Assembly (NCBI RefSeq): GCF_014750685.1
Contig: NZ_JAAXGE010000016.1
Coordinates: forward strand, 1-64,000
DNA: 64,000 nt
Source: Bacteroides sp. GM023
GTDB lineage: Bacteria; Bacteroidota; Bacteroidia; Bacteroidales; Bacteroidaceae
Direction: 5' to 3'
Positions 1 through 8,130 of the stretch are shown here, piece by piece. The translations under genes and the position numbers were made by a program. Within the stretch, counting starts at the first letter, position 1. Every line of letters begins with the position of its first letter. The notes beneath the pieces are model-generated. The model had not been told where the DNA came from. It ran no database searches and was given only the letters and a program-made list of their open reading frames with translations.

Positions 1-59
1 GCTATTAGGGCTCACGAGGGACTTGCACCCGTTAGATAATACTCATGCCGAGCATACAC
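1..59 (-). mobile_element. 5' end of a probable group IIC intron (runs off the left edge)
   Basis: Read on the minus strand, position 59 starts with GTGTATGCTCGGCATGAG and continues through an AACGGGTGCAAGTCCC block. From memory this matches the 5' end of group IIC introns such as that of Oceanobacillus iheyensis (GTGTGCCCGGCATGGG, then AGGGTGAGAGTCCC). The start lies 7 bases past a strong terminator hairpin (66-95), and class C introns are known to insert just behind intrinsic terminators. Only about 59 bases are in the window, so the rest of the ribozyme and any reverse transcriptase would lie to the left. On the plus strand, frame 1 would instead give a short protein tail ending at 39, which I consider less likely. 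Confidence 0.62.
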
Positions 60-65
60 AAAATC

Positions 66-95
66 ACCCGCGTTGCATCTATTTGCAACGCGGGT
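66..95 (-). terminator. Intrinsic terminator of the steroid-reductase operon
   Basis: Perfect 11-bp inverted repeat (ACCCGCGTTGC and its complement) around an 8-base loop, about 45 bases past the stop of the SDR gene. On the minus strand it is followed by GATTTTGT. The plus-strand side is also T-rich, so it could act both ways. Confidence 0.85.
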
Positions 96-139
96 GTTTA
101 CTATTTATAAAGGCTTTGATACGCCTTCGTTTCTTCTTT

Positions 140-991
140 TTATTCCAACCACTGCGCTACCGTCCGCTCCGTACTTTCCCAAAGCTGCTCCTGTTGCACA
201 TGGTGAGCATACTTGTCAGGCAGTTTTTTCCAGCGATTGCTTGCATATAGCTGTCCCGTCACTCCTGCCTCTTTTTCATCCAGCAGCAGAGCGATGGCTG
301 TAGAAGCCCCTTTCTTCGGTTTGCGGATAAAAGGACGGAAAAAGATATCGGTCAATGGATCAAACCATTGATGCATCGTAATAATATTGGTAGAAACAAT
401 TCCCGGGTCAGCCGCATTGACAGTGATGCCCTTGTCACGAAGTTGTTCAGCCAATTCGAGGGTAAACAATAATAAAGCCAGTTTCGTATTACTGTAGATA
501 GGGATTCTCCAAAACTTTCCCACCTTTCCCCGATGGAAAAAGTCAGGCAGGTCGATGTGTCCGATTGTGTAAGTACAAGAAACCATGTTCACAATACGCG
601 CGCCCCGCACCATTGCAGGAACCAATTTCCGTGTAAGCAGATAAGGCCCTACATAATTCACACTCACCGTCCGTTCAAATCCATCGGGAGTAACATGAAA
701 TCCTGTTTCCATCGTTCCTGCATTATTCATCAACAAGGAAACCGGAATATTACGTTCCAAAATCTGTCCGGCAAAAGAAGCTACCGAGCGCATGGAAGAT
801 AAATCAATAGCCATCACTTCCAGGTTCGGATTTCCGGTTTCTTCGATTAAGCTCTGACGGACTTTTTCTGCTTTTGACGGATTATAACAGGCCATTATTA
901 TCTGATAACCGGCTTTGGCTACGGCACGTGTTATTTCCCGTCCCATTCCTCCGTCGGCACCGGTGATGATTGCCCATTTCACTTCATTCAT
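140..991 (-). CDS. Short-chain dehydrogenase, candidate 3-beta-hydroxysteroid dehydrogenase
   Basis: A 283-residue NAD(P)-dependent short-chain dehydrogenase. Visible motifs are the TGxxxGxG nucleotide loop at residues 10-17 (TGADGGMG), NNAG at 89-92, the catalytic Ser138 and the YxxxK pair Tyr166/Lys170. It is the last gene of a three-gene minus-strand operon: its start codon overlaps the stop of the Old Yellow Enzyme gene (ATGA), so the two are translationally coupled. The neighbours (5-alpha-reductase family membrane protein and OYE-type ene-reductase) point to a steroid or bile-acid substrate. In Bacteroidales such a trio has been linked to conversion of 3-oxo bile acids to iso/allo forms, with the SDR acting on the 3-keto group. 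The SDR fold is certain; the substrate is inferred from context. SDRs of similar length act on retinol-like or protochlorophyllide-like substrates, so another lipophilic ketone is possible. Confidence 0.88.
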   Translation of the reverse strand: MNEVKWAIITGADGGMGREITRAVAKAGYQIIMACYNPSKAEKVRQSLIEETGNPNLEVMAIDLSSMRSVASFAGQILERNIPVSLLMNNAGTMETGFHVTPDGFERTVSVNYVGPYLLTRKLVPAMVRGARIVNMVSCTYTIGHIDLPDFFHRGKVGKFWRIPIYSNTKLALLLFTLELAEQLRDKGITVNAADPGIVSTNIITMHQWFDPLTDIFFRPFIRKPKKGASTAIALLLDEKEAGVTGQLYASNRWKKLPDKYAHHVQQEQLWESTERTVAQWLE

Positions 992-2211
992 CGCTTTTCA
1001 AGTTTTTCAATCTCCTTCTGTAAACAAGAAGGCAATGGTTCTTTCAAATGTTGATGACAAGCCATTTCTATGGTGTACATACGTCCGATGCAGTAATTAC
1101 TGTGTCCGCAGTTACAACGTGCCTGCTCTTCCTGCGCCATCCGGTTGACAAATCCTGGTTCGTTGAGCAAAGCACGCGCCATCTGCACAGCGTCAAAACC
1201 CGCATCCAACACTTCATCTATCTTTTGACGGGCGACAAGGCCGCCGACATAAACCAACGGAGCTCCCGGAAGAGCTTCCCGAAACTTCAACGCATCTTCG
1301 AGAAAATAAGCTTCTTTGAAAGGGACTGATGGAATCATCCATTTTCCAAACATCTTCACTCCATACTTCAGCCACCAGCAATTCATATAGTAAGACATCG
1401 AACGGACAGGCATCGCGCCCCGCATCACATACATCGGCGCTTTGCTTACGAAACCGCCGCTCAACACCAATCCATGAGCGCCAAGTTCCAACAAGCGTTT
1501 GGCTACCTGTATGGATTCGTCTATTTCCATTCCGCCTTTGAAGCCATCACGCATATTCATTTTCACAAAAACAGCCATGTCACTGCCTGCCGCTTTCATG
1601 ACTTCTTCCATCACCAACTCCATAAATCGCATCCGGTTTTCCAGTGAACCACCAAATTCATCTTTCCGATGATTCGTGTAGGGGGACAGGAATTGGCTAA
1701 TCAGATAGCCATGTCCGGCATGGACTTCCACAGCGTCAAATCCGGCTTCTCTTGCCAGGTTCACAGCTTCTCCATAGGCTTGTGCCAGTTCCGGGAGCTC
1801 TTCTTTTTCCAGTCCGCGGACGAATGTAGGAGAATAGAGATTGAATCCCGAAGAAGCGGACACGGGGGTGACACCACAAATATTTTTGTGGGACATATTT
1901 CCGCAATGTCCTATCTGAATGCCTACGGCGGCGCCTTCGTCGTGCACTGCTTTGGTCAATTCATGCAAACGGGGAATGATGGATGGACGCAGCCACAACT
2001 GGCGGTCGAAAGAAAGTCCGCTTTGTGTCACGGCAGCGTAAGCCACTGTCGTCATGCCTACCCCGCCCGCAGCTACCGAGCGATGGTAATCCAATAGCAT
2101 TTGTGAAGGAGTATTCTCCGGACACATACTTTCGAAAGCTGCCGAACGAATCGTCCGATTCCGCAGTGTCAGAGGTCCGAAAGTGACCGGAGTAAAAAGC
2201 TTAGATTTCAT
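988..2211 (-). CDS. Old Yellow Enzyme-type ene-reductase, candidate steroid 5-beta-reductase
   Basis: A 407-residue NADH:flavin oxidoreductase with a TIM-barrel FMN domain. The family signature HAGHGYLISQFLSPYTNHR lies near residue 165, and GGSLENR-type phosphate/FMN contacts follow. The C-terminal segment carries a cysteine cluster, C-x-C-x5-C-x10-C, in the place where 2,4-dienoyl-CoA reductase/BaiH-type enzymes bind a 4Fe-4S cluster, but the spacing is unusual. The second FAD/NAD(P)H domain of full-length BaiCD/BaiH (total about 640-670 residues) is absent. OYE proteins reduce activated C=C bonds, and 3-oxo-delta-4 steroids are a classical substrate. The gene is the middle one of the operon, 50 bases behind the 5-alpha-reductase-like gene and overlapping the SDR. 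Family assignment is secure; a 5-beta-reductase role is inferred from the cluster. Confidence 0.88.
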   Translation of the reverse strand: MKSKLFTPVTFGPLTLRNRTIRSAAFESMCPENTPSQMLLDYHRSVAAGGVGMTTVAYAAVTQSGLSFDRQLWLRPSIIPRLHELTKAVHDEGAAVGIQIGHCGNMSHKNICGVTPVSASSGFNLYSPTFVRGLEKEELPELAQAYGEAVNLAREAGFDAVEVHAGHGYLISQFLSPYTNHRKDEFGGSLENRMRFMELVMEEVMKAAGSDMAVFVKMNMRDGFKGGMEIDESIQVAKRLLELGAHGLVLSGGFVSKAPMYVMRGAMPVRSMSYYMNCWWLKYGVKMFGKWMIPSVPFKEAYFLEDALKFREALPGAPLVYVGGLVARQKIDEVLDAGFDAVQMARALLNEPGFVNRMAQEEQARCNCGHSNYCIGRMYTIEMACHQHLKEPLPSCLQKEIEKLEKR

Positions 2212-2261
2212 AGTAGTTGAAAATTATTCAAGTCTTATTTAATTTGTGATAACAATCATTT

Positions 2262-3023
2262 TTAATAAAGGAAAGGAAATACCCGCTTCTTCTCTCCTAC
2301 CGCGTCACCGAATTCTTCGCGATAACGGCACCACAGTGCATGGGCACGCGGAACAAGATTGGCAATCGTCCACCAAAGAAAGACAAGCCCGGAAAGCGAA
2401 CAAGTGAGTATTGCCCAGCCTGCCCATTCTATTATTTCACCGAAATAATTGGCGGACGTGACGTAGCGATACATTCCCTTTTGCGGCAGATAATGGCGTG
2501 TATCTCCCGGTTTGCGCAGGTGGCGGATGATATAATCCGAATGCCAATTTATCAGCATTCCCACAAAAAACAGCAGAGTACCCACTATAAACCACGGAGA
2601 CGTAAACCAGTCGGGCTGATACATCGTTTCGGGAGCAAGGTAAAATATCCATTCACCTTGCATATAGCCATTCAGCAGATTAAAGAGAATCCCCATTGAC
2701 ATAATTGCCAGTGGCATTTTACTTTTTCCGGTCAATAACAGGGGGAAAATGAAGGCACGCTGGAAATAATGAATTTGAAAAAATAAAAAGAAAGTCAATA
2801 TTACCGGCTCAAAACGACGTTCGGAATACATCCACATACCACACATCACCAAAAAAACCGGAGCTTCCATCAGTACCCAAGCTACTTTATTAGATATAGC
2901 TATTCCCCACGACGCCGTGCGAAAAATACCGTATCCCGCTTTCACAAAATAGAGTGCTATAAAAACCACCAGGGCAATCAAGCTCATCACACCCAGGAAC
3001 AGATTAAAAGCTGCTAAACTCAT
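2262..3023 (-). CDS. Steroid 5-alpha-reductase family membrane protein
   Basis: About 253 residues with six or so hydrophobic segments. The C-terminal third has the hallmarks of the 3-oxo-5-alpha-steroid 4-dehydrogenase family (PF02544): an N-W-H-S-D / LRKPGDTRHYLP stretch, then YVTSANYFGEIIEWAGWA, then PRAHALW and a KRVFPFLY terminus. These enzymes reduce the delta-4 double bond of 3-oxo-steroids with NADPH in the membrane. The reading frame opens at 3080, but a promoter -7 box lies at 3046-3053, inside that extension, so I take the ATG at 3023 (MSLAAFNLF). It is the first gene of the operon with the OYE and SDR genes, which is the set needed for reduction and stereochemical inversion of a 3-oxo-delta-4 bile acid. 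An isoprenylcysteine-methyltransferase-like role is the main alternative for such small membrane proteins but fits the C-terminal motif less well. Confidence 0.85.
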   Translation of the reverse strand: MSLAAFNLFLGVMSLIALVVFIALYFVKAGYGIFRTASWGIAISNKVAWVLMEAPVFLVMCGMWMYSERRFEPVILTFFLFFQIHYFQRAFIFPLLLTGKSKMPLAIMSMGILFNLLNGYMQGEWIFYLAPETMYQPDWFTSPWFIVGTLLFFVGMLINWHSDYIIRHLRKPGDTRHYLPQKGMYRYVTSANYFGEIIEWAGWAILTCSLSGLVFLWWTIANLVPRAHALWCRYREEFGDAVGEKKRVFPFLY

Positions 3024-3045
3024 ATTAAAAGTCTTTTGTAATGCG

Positions 3046-3053
3046 CAAAAATA
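3046..3053 (-). promoter_or_regulatory. Bacteroides -7 promoter box of the steroid-reductase operon
   Basis: TATTTTTG on the minus strand matches TAnnTTTG and lies 22 bases before the chosen ATG at 3023. A TTTG lies 24 bases upstream, slightly farther than the usual 19-21, so the -33 box is weak. Confidence 0.5.
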
Positions 3054-3131
3054 ACAAAAATGAAAGGAATAACAACACAAAATCCCCTTTAAATAAAAAA
3101 CTCTCTACGAGCGGAATGTTTTTTCATTACA

Positions 3132-3173
3132 ACTCCCCGAACAAAGTTGAAATTCAATCTTCGTTCGGGGAGT
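3132..3173 (-). terminator. Inverted repeat behind gltA
   Basis: Eleven-bp perfect arms (ACTCCCCGAAC) around a 20-base loop, 35 bases past the gltA stop. The T-rich tail (CTTTTATATATT) lies on the plus-strand side, not the minus-strand side expected for gltA, so the direction of action is uncertain. Confidence 0.55.
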
Positions 3174-3207
3174 GCTTTTATATATTCAACAAAAGGATTT
3201 GTCTTTG

Positions 3208-4551
3208 TCAGCGCTTTTTGATGGGTATGTAAGCCAAATCTTCGAGAACATTCTTGTAAGCAGGACGGATGATACGCTTGCCTTCGAAAGTCAGTTCTTC
3301 ATTGCGATGCGCACACCAGCCTACGATACGTGCCATAGCAAACAGAGGAGTGAAAATTTCCTGCGGCAATCCGATCATTTCATAAACGAAGCCCGAATAG
3401 AAGTCGATGTTGCTGGAGACGGTCTTTCCGTTGTTCTTTATACGACCGAAGGTAGTGATGGCACGTTCTTCCAACAGTTCGAGAAAAGCAAATTCGCTTT
3501 CTCTACCTTTTTCACGGGCAAGGTCGCGGGCAAGTTCCTTCAGCAAGAGCGCACGAGGGTCGGAGATGGTGTAAACGGCATGGCCGATACCATAAATCAA
3601 TCCTGTTTTGTTGTACACTTCTTTGTTGAGCATACGGGTGAAGTAAGTGTCAATTTCGTCTACACTGGTCCAGTCTTTGATATTTTCTTTCAAGTGCTGG
3701 AACATGTCGGCAACCTGGATATTCGCACCACCGTGAAGCGGACCTTTCAGCGAACCGATACCTGCGGCGATGGCCGAATACGTATCCGTTCCGGTAGAGG
3801 AAGTGACGCGGACGGTGAATGTGGAGTTGTTACCACCACCATGTTCTGCCTGAAGAATCAGCAGCAGGTCGAGAGTGCGTGCATCCAGTTCGGTATAGTC
3901 TCTTTTCAGCATATACAGGAAGTTTTCGGCGATAGACAGTTTTTCCTGCGGGTGGCGGATATGCAGCGAACGACCGAAAGTGGCGTGGCGAAGCATATTG
4001 TAAGCATAAGCGATGATGGTCGGAAACTTCGAGATAAGTTCGATACTCTGACGCATCAGGTTATCACGGGAAGTATCATCCGCGTTAGCGTCAAAACGAT
4101 ACATTTCGAGTACGCTGCGCGAAAGGATATTCATAATGTTGTTTCCTTCCAACTCGATAATATTCATTTTCGTTTTCTGTTCCAACGGCATATTGTCGTT
4201 AATCAGGTCACGGAAAGAGATCAGCTCTTCTTTATCCGGCAGACGACCGGAGAGCAACAGGTAAGCCACTTCTTCGAAGCCGAAACGTTTCTCCTTGATG
4301 ATAGCGTGCGAGATATCTTCCACGTCATAGCCACGATAGAACAATTTGCCCGGTATGGGTTTCAGGCCGCCGCCCGGAATACGTTCGTAGCCAACTACAT
4401 TACCGATTTTAGTCAGACCTACCAATACACCTGTGCCGTCTTCATTACGCAGTCCGCGTTTCACGTCAAACTTAGGGAACAATTCATTATCAATCCGGGT
4501 TGCTTCCTTCATATCTTCGGAAAGCTTGTAAATCAAGTACTCTTTCTTCAT
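3208..4551 (-). CDS. gltA: Citrate synthase
   Basis: A 447-residue citrate synthase that condenses oxaloacetate and acetyl-CoA. The catalytic triad is visible: His273 in GPLHGGAN, His324 in GIGHAVYT and Asp383 in NIDFYSG, with the following RIVGWCAHRNEE substrate-arginine motif near 409-419. It is the last gene of the acn-icd-gltA operon, 25 bases behind icd. In an anaerobic Bacteroides this operon would make 2-oxoglutarate for glutamate rather than run a full cycle. The protein is longer than typical bacterial GltA at its N-terminus. A long open frame on the opposite strand is a coding shadow. The propionate-forming mutase genes at the right edge act in the reductive branch of the same pathway. 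Confidence 0.95.
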   Translation of the reverse strand: MKKEYLIYKLSEDMKEATRIDNELFPKFDVKRGLRNEDGTGVLVGLTKIGNVVGYERIPGGGLKPIPGKLFYRGYDVEDISHAIIKEKRFGFEEVAYLLLSGRLPDKEELISFRDLINDNMPLEQKTKMNIIELEGNNIMNILSRSVLEMYRFDANADDTSRDNLMRQSIELISKFPTIIAYAYNMLRHATFGRSLHIRHPQEKLSIAENFLYMLKRDYTELDARTLDLLLILQAEHGGGNNSTFTVRVTSSTGTDTYSAIAAGIGSLKGPLHGGANIQVADMFQHLKENIKDWTSVDEIDTYFTRMLNKEVYNKTGLIYGIGHAVYTISDPRALLLKELARDLAREKGRESEFAFLELLEERAITTFGRIKNNGKTVSSNIDFYSGFVYEMIGLPQEIFTPLFAMARIVGWCAHRNEELTFEGKRIIRPAYKNVLEDLAYIPIKKR

Positions 4552-4576
4552 TTTTCTTTGTTTTTATTCGTTGCTT

Positions 4577-5767
4577 TTATTTTTCAATTCGTTCCACTAT
4601 TTCACGTGTGAAAGCGGAAGTTGAGAGGGAGGTTCCGTTCGGCATAAAACGTGCTAAATCATGTGTAGCGCGAGCTTCAAGGAAACTTTGTTCCAAGGCT
4701 TTCTCTATAAGAGTCGCCGCTTCTTTCCAGTCAAAATATTCGAGCATCATCACTGCTGAAAGTATGATGGAGCAAGGGTTCACGACGTCTTTTCCCGCAA
4801 TGTTCGGGGCAGTTCCGTGGGTGGCTTCAAAGATGGCGTGACCTGTCTTGTAGTTGATATTCGCTCCCGGAGCAATGCCGATACCGCCTACCATCGCCGC
4901 CAGTTGGTCGGAAACGTAGTCCCCGTTCAGGTTCAGGGTGGCTATTACGGAATATTCTTCGGGAATCAGTAAGGTGTTTTGCAGGAAAGCGTCGGCGATG
5001 CAGTCCTTTATCACCAGTCTGCCATCCGCCAGGGCATCAGCAAATTCACGCTGTGCCAGTTCGTAGCCCCACTTCTTGAAACCGCCTTCAGTGAATTTCA
5101 TTATATTTCCCTTGTGCACCAATGTCACGGAAGGCAGATGATGGTCGAGCGCATACTGGCAGGCAGCACGTACAAGACGTTCCGTACCTTCACGGGAGAC
5201 GGGTTTCACGCCGAAAGAGGACGTTTCCGGGAAACGGACTTTCGTCACGCCCATCTCGTCTTTCAGGAATTTGTAGAACTTTTCAGCTTCCGGAGTACCG
5301 GCTTCCCACTCGATACCTGCATAAATATCTTCCGTATTTTCACGGAATACGCACATATCCACTTTCTCAGGTGCCTTCACAGGCGACTGCACTCCCTGAT
5401 ACCAGCGGACGGGACGGAGGCAAACGTATAAGTCGAGCGTCTGGCGCAAGGCTACATTCAACGAACGGATGCCGCCACCGACGGGAGTTGTCAACGGGCC
5501 TTTGATTCCTATCAGATATTCCTGAAAGGTCTTCATCGTTTCGTCCGGCAACCAGGAACCTGTCTCATTGAAGGCACGTTCGCCTGCCAGCACCTCTTTC
5601 CATTCGATGCGGCGCTTGCCGCCATAGGCTTTCTGAACGGCCGCATTCACTACGGCCTGCATGGAAGGAGTTACTTCGGCTCCCACTCCGTCTCCGGTAA
5701 TATAAGGTACGGTAGGCACATCGGGCACCAGCAGCGTACCATCTGCTTTCATGGTTATTTTATTCAT
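4577..5767 (-). CDS. icd: Isocitrate dehydrogenase, NADP type
   Basis: A 396-residue isocitrate/isopropylmalate-family dehydrogenase. The isocitrate-binding segment RSLNVALRQTLDLYVCLRP (101-119) includes the Ser that Icd kinase phosphorylates in E. coli, followed by the ENTEDIYAG motif (143-151) and a FEATHGTAPNIAGKDVVNP cofactor loop near the C-terminus. It oxidatively decarboxylates isocitrate to 2-oxoglutarate. It starts 2 bases after the aconitase stop and ends 25 bases before gltA, so all three are clearly co-transcribed. Length and motifs are those of the E. coli-like homodimeric NADP enzyme. Confidence 0.95.
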   Translation of the reverse strand: MNKITMKADGTLLVPDVPTVPYITGDGVGAEVTPSMQAVVNAAVQKAYGGKRRIEWKEVLAGERAFNETGSWLPDETMKTFQEYLIGIKGPLTTPVGGGIRSLNVALRQTLDLYVCLRPVRWYQGVQSPVKAPEKVDMCVFRENTEDIYAGIEWEAGTPEAEKFYKFLKDEMGVTKVRFPETSSFGVKPVSREGTERLVRAACQYALDHHLPSVTLVHKGNIMKFTEGGFKKWGYELAQREFADALADGRLVIKDCIADAFLQNTLLIPEEYSVIATLNLNGDYVSDQLAAMVGGIGIAPGANINYKTGHAIFEATHGTAPNIAGKDVVNPCSIILSAVMMLEYFDWKEAATLIEKALEQSFLEARATHDLARFMPNGTSLSTSAFTREIVERIEK

Positions 5768-5769
5768 GG

Positions 5770-8013
5770 TTATCTTGCATTTAAGGCAGAGCCGGCACGG
5801 AACCAGGCAATCTGCTGTTCATTGTATGTGTGCTGTACTTCAAAACTCTCTTTCGTTCCGTCTTCGTGGTGGAGAACGATGGTGAGATTACGTCCCGGCG
5901 CGAAATGCACCAAACCAAGCACGGAGAGAACATCGTGTTCGCGAATCTTGTCGTAGTCGGCTTTATCGACAAATGTCAGGGCAAGCATTCCTTGTTTCTT
6001 CAGGTTCGTCTCGTGTATACGGGCAAAACTCTTGGCGAGAATCACACGGACATTCAGGAAACGAGGTTCCATAGCTGCGTGCTCGCGGCTGGAGCCTTCG
6101 CCGTAGTTTTCTTCGGCAACGACAATAGAAGGAATCCCCTGTGTCTTATACAATTTCGCTGTACCGGAAACTGTTCCGTAGGTATTTGTCGAACGGTTCC
6201 AAACGCTGTTCGTTTCACCGTTAAAGGCATTGACAGCTCCCATCAACATATTGTCGGAAATATTCTCCAAATGTCCACGGAAACGGAGCCACGGGCCTGC
6301 CATAGAAATATGGTCGGTGGTACATTTGCCTTGCGCCTTGATTAGCAGGGGCATATTCAGCAAGTCCTGACCGTCCCAGGCAGGGAAAGGAGTCAGCAGT
6401 TGCAGACGTTGGGAATCCGGTTTCACTTTGATTTCCGTTTTTGCTCCATGCGGGGCGATATAGCCTTCGTTGCCCTGCGTAAAGCCCTTCAAGGGAAGTT
6501 CGTCTCCGACAGGTTCCGCCAATTTTACTTTTTCGCCGTCATGGTTCACCAATCTGTCTTTCAAGGGGTTGAAGCAGAGGTCGCCTGCGATGGTCAGCGC
6601 CATAGTCAGTTCGGGAGAAGCGACGAAAGCGTAGGTGTTGGGATTGCCGTCGGCACGCTTCGCAAAGTTACGGTTGAAAGAGGTGACGATGGAGTTCTTC
6701 CGTGTCGGGTCGTCCGTCTCACGTTTCCACTGGCCGATACAAGGACCGCAGGCGTTCGCCATTATTGTCGCCCCGATTTGCTCAAAAGCACCAATCATTC
6801 CGTCTCTCTCGGCAGTGGCGCGAATCTGTTCCGAACCCGGATTCACAATCAGCGGGGCGGCTACGCTCAAATTCTTTTCAGCTACCTGCTTTGCCAAAGA
6901 AGCGGCACGGCTCAAGTCCTGATAAGAAGAGTTGGTGCACGAACCGATAAGCCCGACTTCCATCTTGCGGGGATAACCGTTCAATAATACTTTCTCCGCA
7001 AATTCGGAGATAGGCGTGGCGGCATCCGGCGTGAAAGGGCCGTTTATATAAGGTTCGAGTTCCGACAGGTCTATTTCAATGACACGGTCGTAATATTTCG
7101 TAGGTTCATCCGTCACCACTTCGTCTGCCCGAAGGTCAGCGCCAATGGATTCGGCCAAATCGACAACACATTCTCTTCCCGTGGCTCTCAGGTAAGTAGC
7201 CATGCGCTTATCAAACGGGAAAAGCGAGGTGGTAGCTCCTACTTCGGCACCCATGTTACAGATGGTCGCTTTTCCGGTGGCGGAAAGAGATTCGGTGCCG
7301 GGACCGAAGTATTCGATGATGGCATTCGTTCCGCCTTTTACAGTGAGGATACCCGCCAGTTTCAGAATCACGTCTTTGGGGGATGCCCAGCCGTTCAGTT
7401 TTCCGGTCAGGCGGACACCGATAATCTTTGGCATCTTCAATTCCCATTCCATACCAGTCATTACATCCACGGCATCCGCGCCACCGACACCGATAGCCAC
7501 CATGCCAAGACCGCCTGCGTTCGGAGTGTGCGAGTCCGTTCCCACCATCATTCCGCCGGGGAACGCATAGTTCTCGAGCACTACCTGGTGGATGATGCCT
7601 GCGCCCGGTTTCCAAAAGCCGATGCCGTAGCGGGAAGATACGTCGCGGAGGAAATCGTAAACTTCTTCGTTGGTCATTCTCGCCGTGGCGATGTCTTCCT
7701 TAGCTCCTTTATAGGCTTGTATCAGGTGGTCGCAATGCACCGTCGAAGGTACTGCCGCCCGGTCTTTGCCTGCGTTCATAAACTGAAGCAGAGCCATTTG
7801 GGCAGTCGCATCCTGCATAGCCACCCGGTCGGGGCGGAAATTCACATAGTCTTCTCCTCGTTTGTAATCTTTTACATCAGCCGCATCATACAGATGAGCA
7901 TACAAAATTTTCTCGGCCAACGTCAAAGGGCGTTTCAATACAGCCCGCACATGTTCTACCTTTCCTTTATAAGCAGCGTAGAAGGCTTCTAACATAGTCA
8001 CATCGTATACCAT
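5770..8013 (-). CDS. acnA: Aconitate hydratase
   Basis: A 747-residue aconitase of the mitochondrial-like AcnA class, which isomerises citrate to isocitrate. The three cysteines of the 4Fe-4S cluster are visible in GSCTNSSYQDL and in NACGPCIGQW roughly 65 residues later. The small C-terminal swivel domain (about residues 560-747) contains the GEGSSREHAA substrate loop. It is the first gene of the citrate-branch operon. The 54 bases upstream separate it from the divergent helicase and contain a 13-bp perfect palindrome at 8051-8063. The cluster makes the enzyme oxygen-sensitive. Confidence 0.95.
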   Translation of the reverse strand: MVYDVTMLEAFYAAYKGKVEHVRAVLKRPLTLAEKILYAHLYDAADVKDYKRGEDYVNFRPDRVAMQDATAQMALLQFMNAGKDRAAVPSTVHCDHLIQAYKGAKEDIATARMTNEEVYDFLRDVSSRYGIGFWKPGAGIIHQVVLENYAFPGGMMVGTDSHTPNAGGLGMVAIGVGGADAVDVMTGMEWELKMPKIIGVRLTGKLNGWASPKDVILKLAGILTVKGGTNAIIEYFGPGTESLSATGKATICNMGAEVGATTSLFPFDKRMATYLRATGRECVVDLAESIGADLRADEVVTDEPTKYYDRVIEIDLSELEPYINGPFTPDAATPISEFAEKVLLNGYPRKMEVGLIGSCTNSSYQDLSRAASLAKQVAEKNLSVAAPLIVNPGSEQIRATAERDGMIGAFEQIGATIMANACGPCIGQWKRETDDPTRKNSIVTSFNRNFAKRADGNPNTYAFVASPELTMALTIAGDLCFNPLKDRLVNHDGEKVKLAEPVGDELPLKGFTQGNEGYIAPHGAKTEIKVKPDSQRLQLLTPFPAWDGQDLLNMPLLIKAQGKCTTDHISMAGPWLRFRGHLENISDNMLMGAVNAFNGETNSVWNRSTNTYGTVSGTAKLYKTQGIPSIVVAEENYGEGSSREHAAMEPRFLNVRVILAKSFARIHETNLKKQGMLALTFVDKADYDKIREHDVLSVLGLVHFAPGRNLTIVLHHEDGTKESFEVQHTYNEQQIAWFRAGSALNAR

Positions 8014-8050
8014 ATCGCTTTTTGTTTTTTTAGTCTATCTATAAAAATAA

Positions 8051-8063
8051 CGAACGACGTTCG
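8051..8063. promoter_or_regulatory. Palindrome between divergent acnA and helicase genes
   Basis: CGAACGACGTTCG, two perfect 6-bp arms around one base. It lies 38 bases before the acnA start and 52 bases before the helicase -7 box. Placement suggests an operator, but I recognise no cognate regulator. Confidence 0.35.
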
Positions 8064-8114
8064 AGTAATGTTTAACAAAATGAAATATTTTTTCGACTCA
8101 GGGAGAAGAATTGT

Positions 8115-8122
8115 TACCTTTG
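8115..8122 (+). promoter_or_regulatory. -7 promoter box of the helicase gene
   Basis: TACCTTTG, a perfect TAnnTTTG box, with a weak TTTC 20 bases upstream. It lies inside the longest open frame and so favours the ATG at 8131 over the one at 8068. The message would be almost leaderless. Confidence 0.6.
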
Positions 8123-8130
8123 CATCCATA

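Noticed and set aside
1..60. tRNA on the minus strand
   Set aside because: The GGGTGCAAGTCCC stretch resembles a T-arm, but no acceptor, D-arm or anticodon arm fits; a group II intron 5' end explains it better.
23..303. Two short plus-strand open frames at the left edge
   Set aside because: They run through the terminator hairpin and antisense to the SDR gene.
3024..3080. N-terminal extension of the 5-alpha-reductase-like protein
   Set aside because: It would contain the promoter -7 box, and its Cys/Phe-rich sequence is unlike the family.
3132..3173. Riboswitch or ncRNA upstream of the steroid operon
   Set aside because: A single hairpin with a plain loop behind gltA; nothing beyond a terminator-like structure can be supported.
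3172..4611. 479-codon plus-strand open frame
   Set aside because: Antisense shadow of gltA, which has full catalytic motifs on the other strand.
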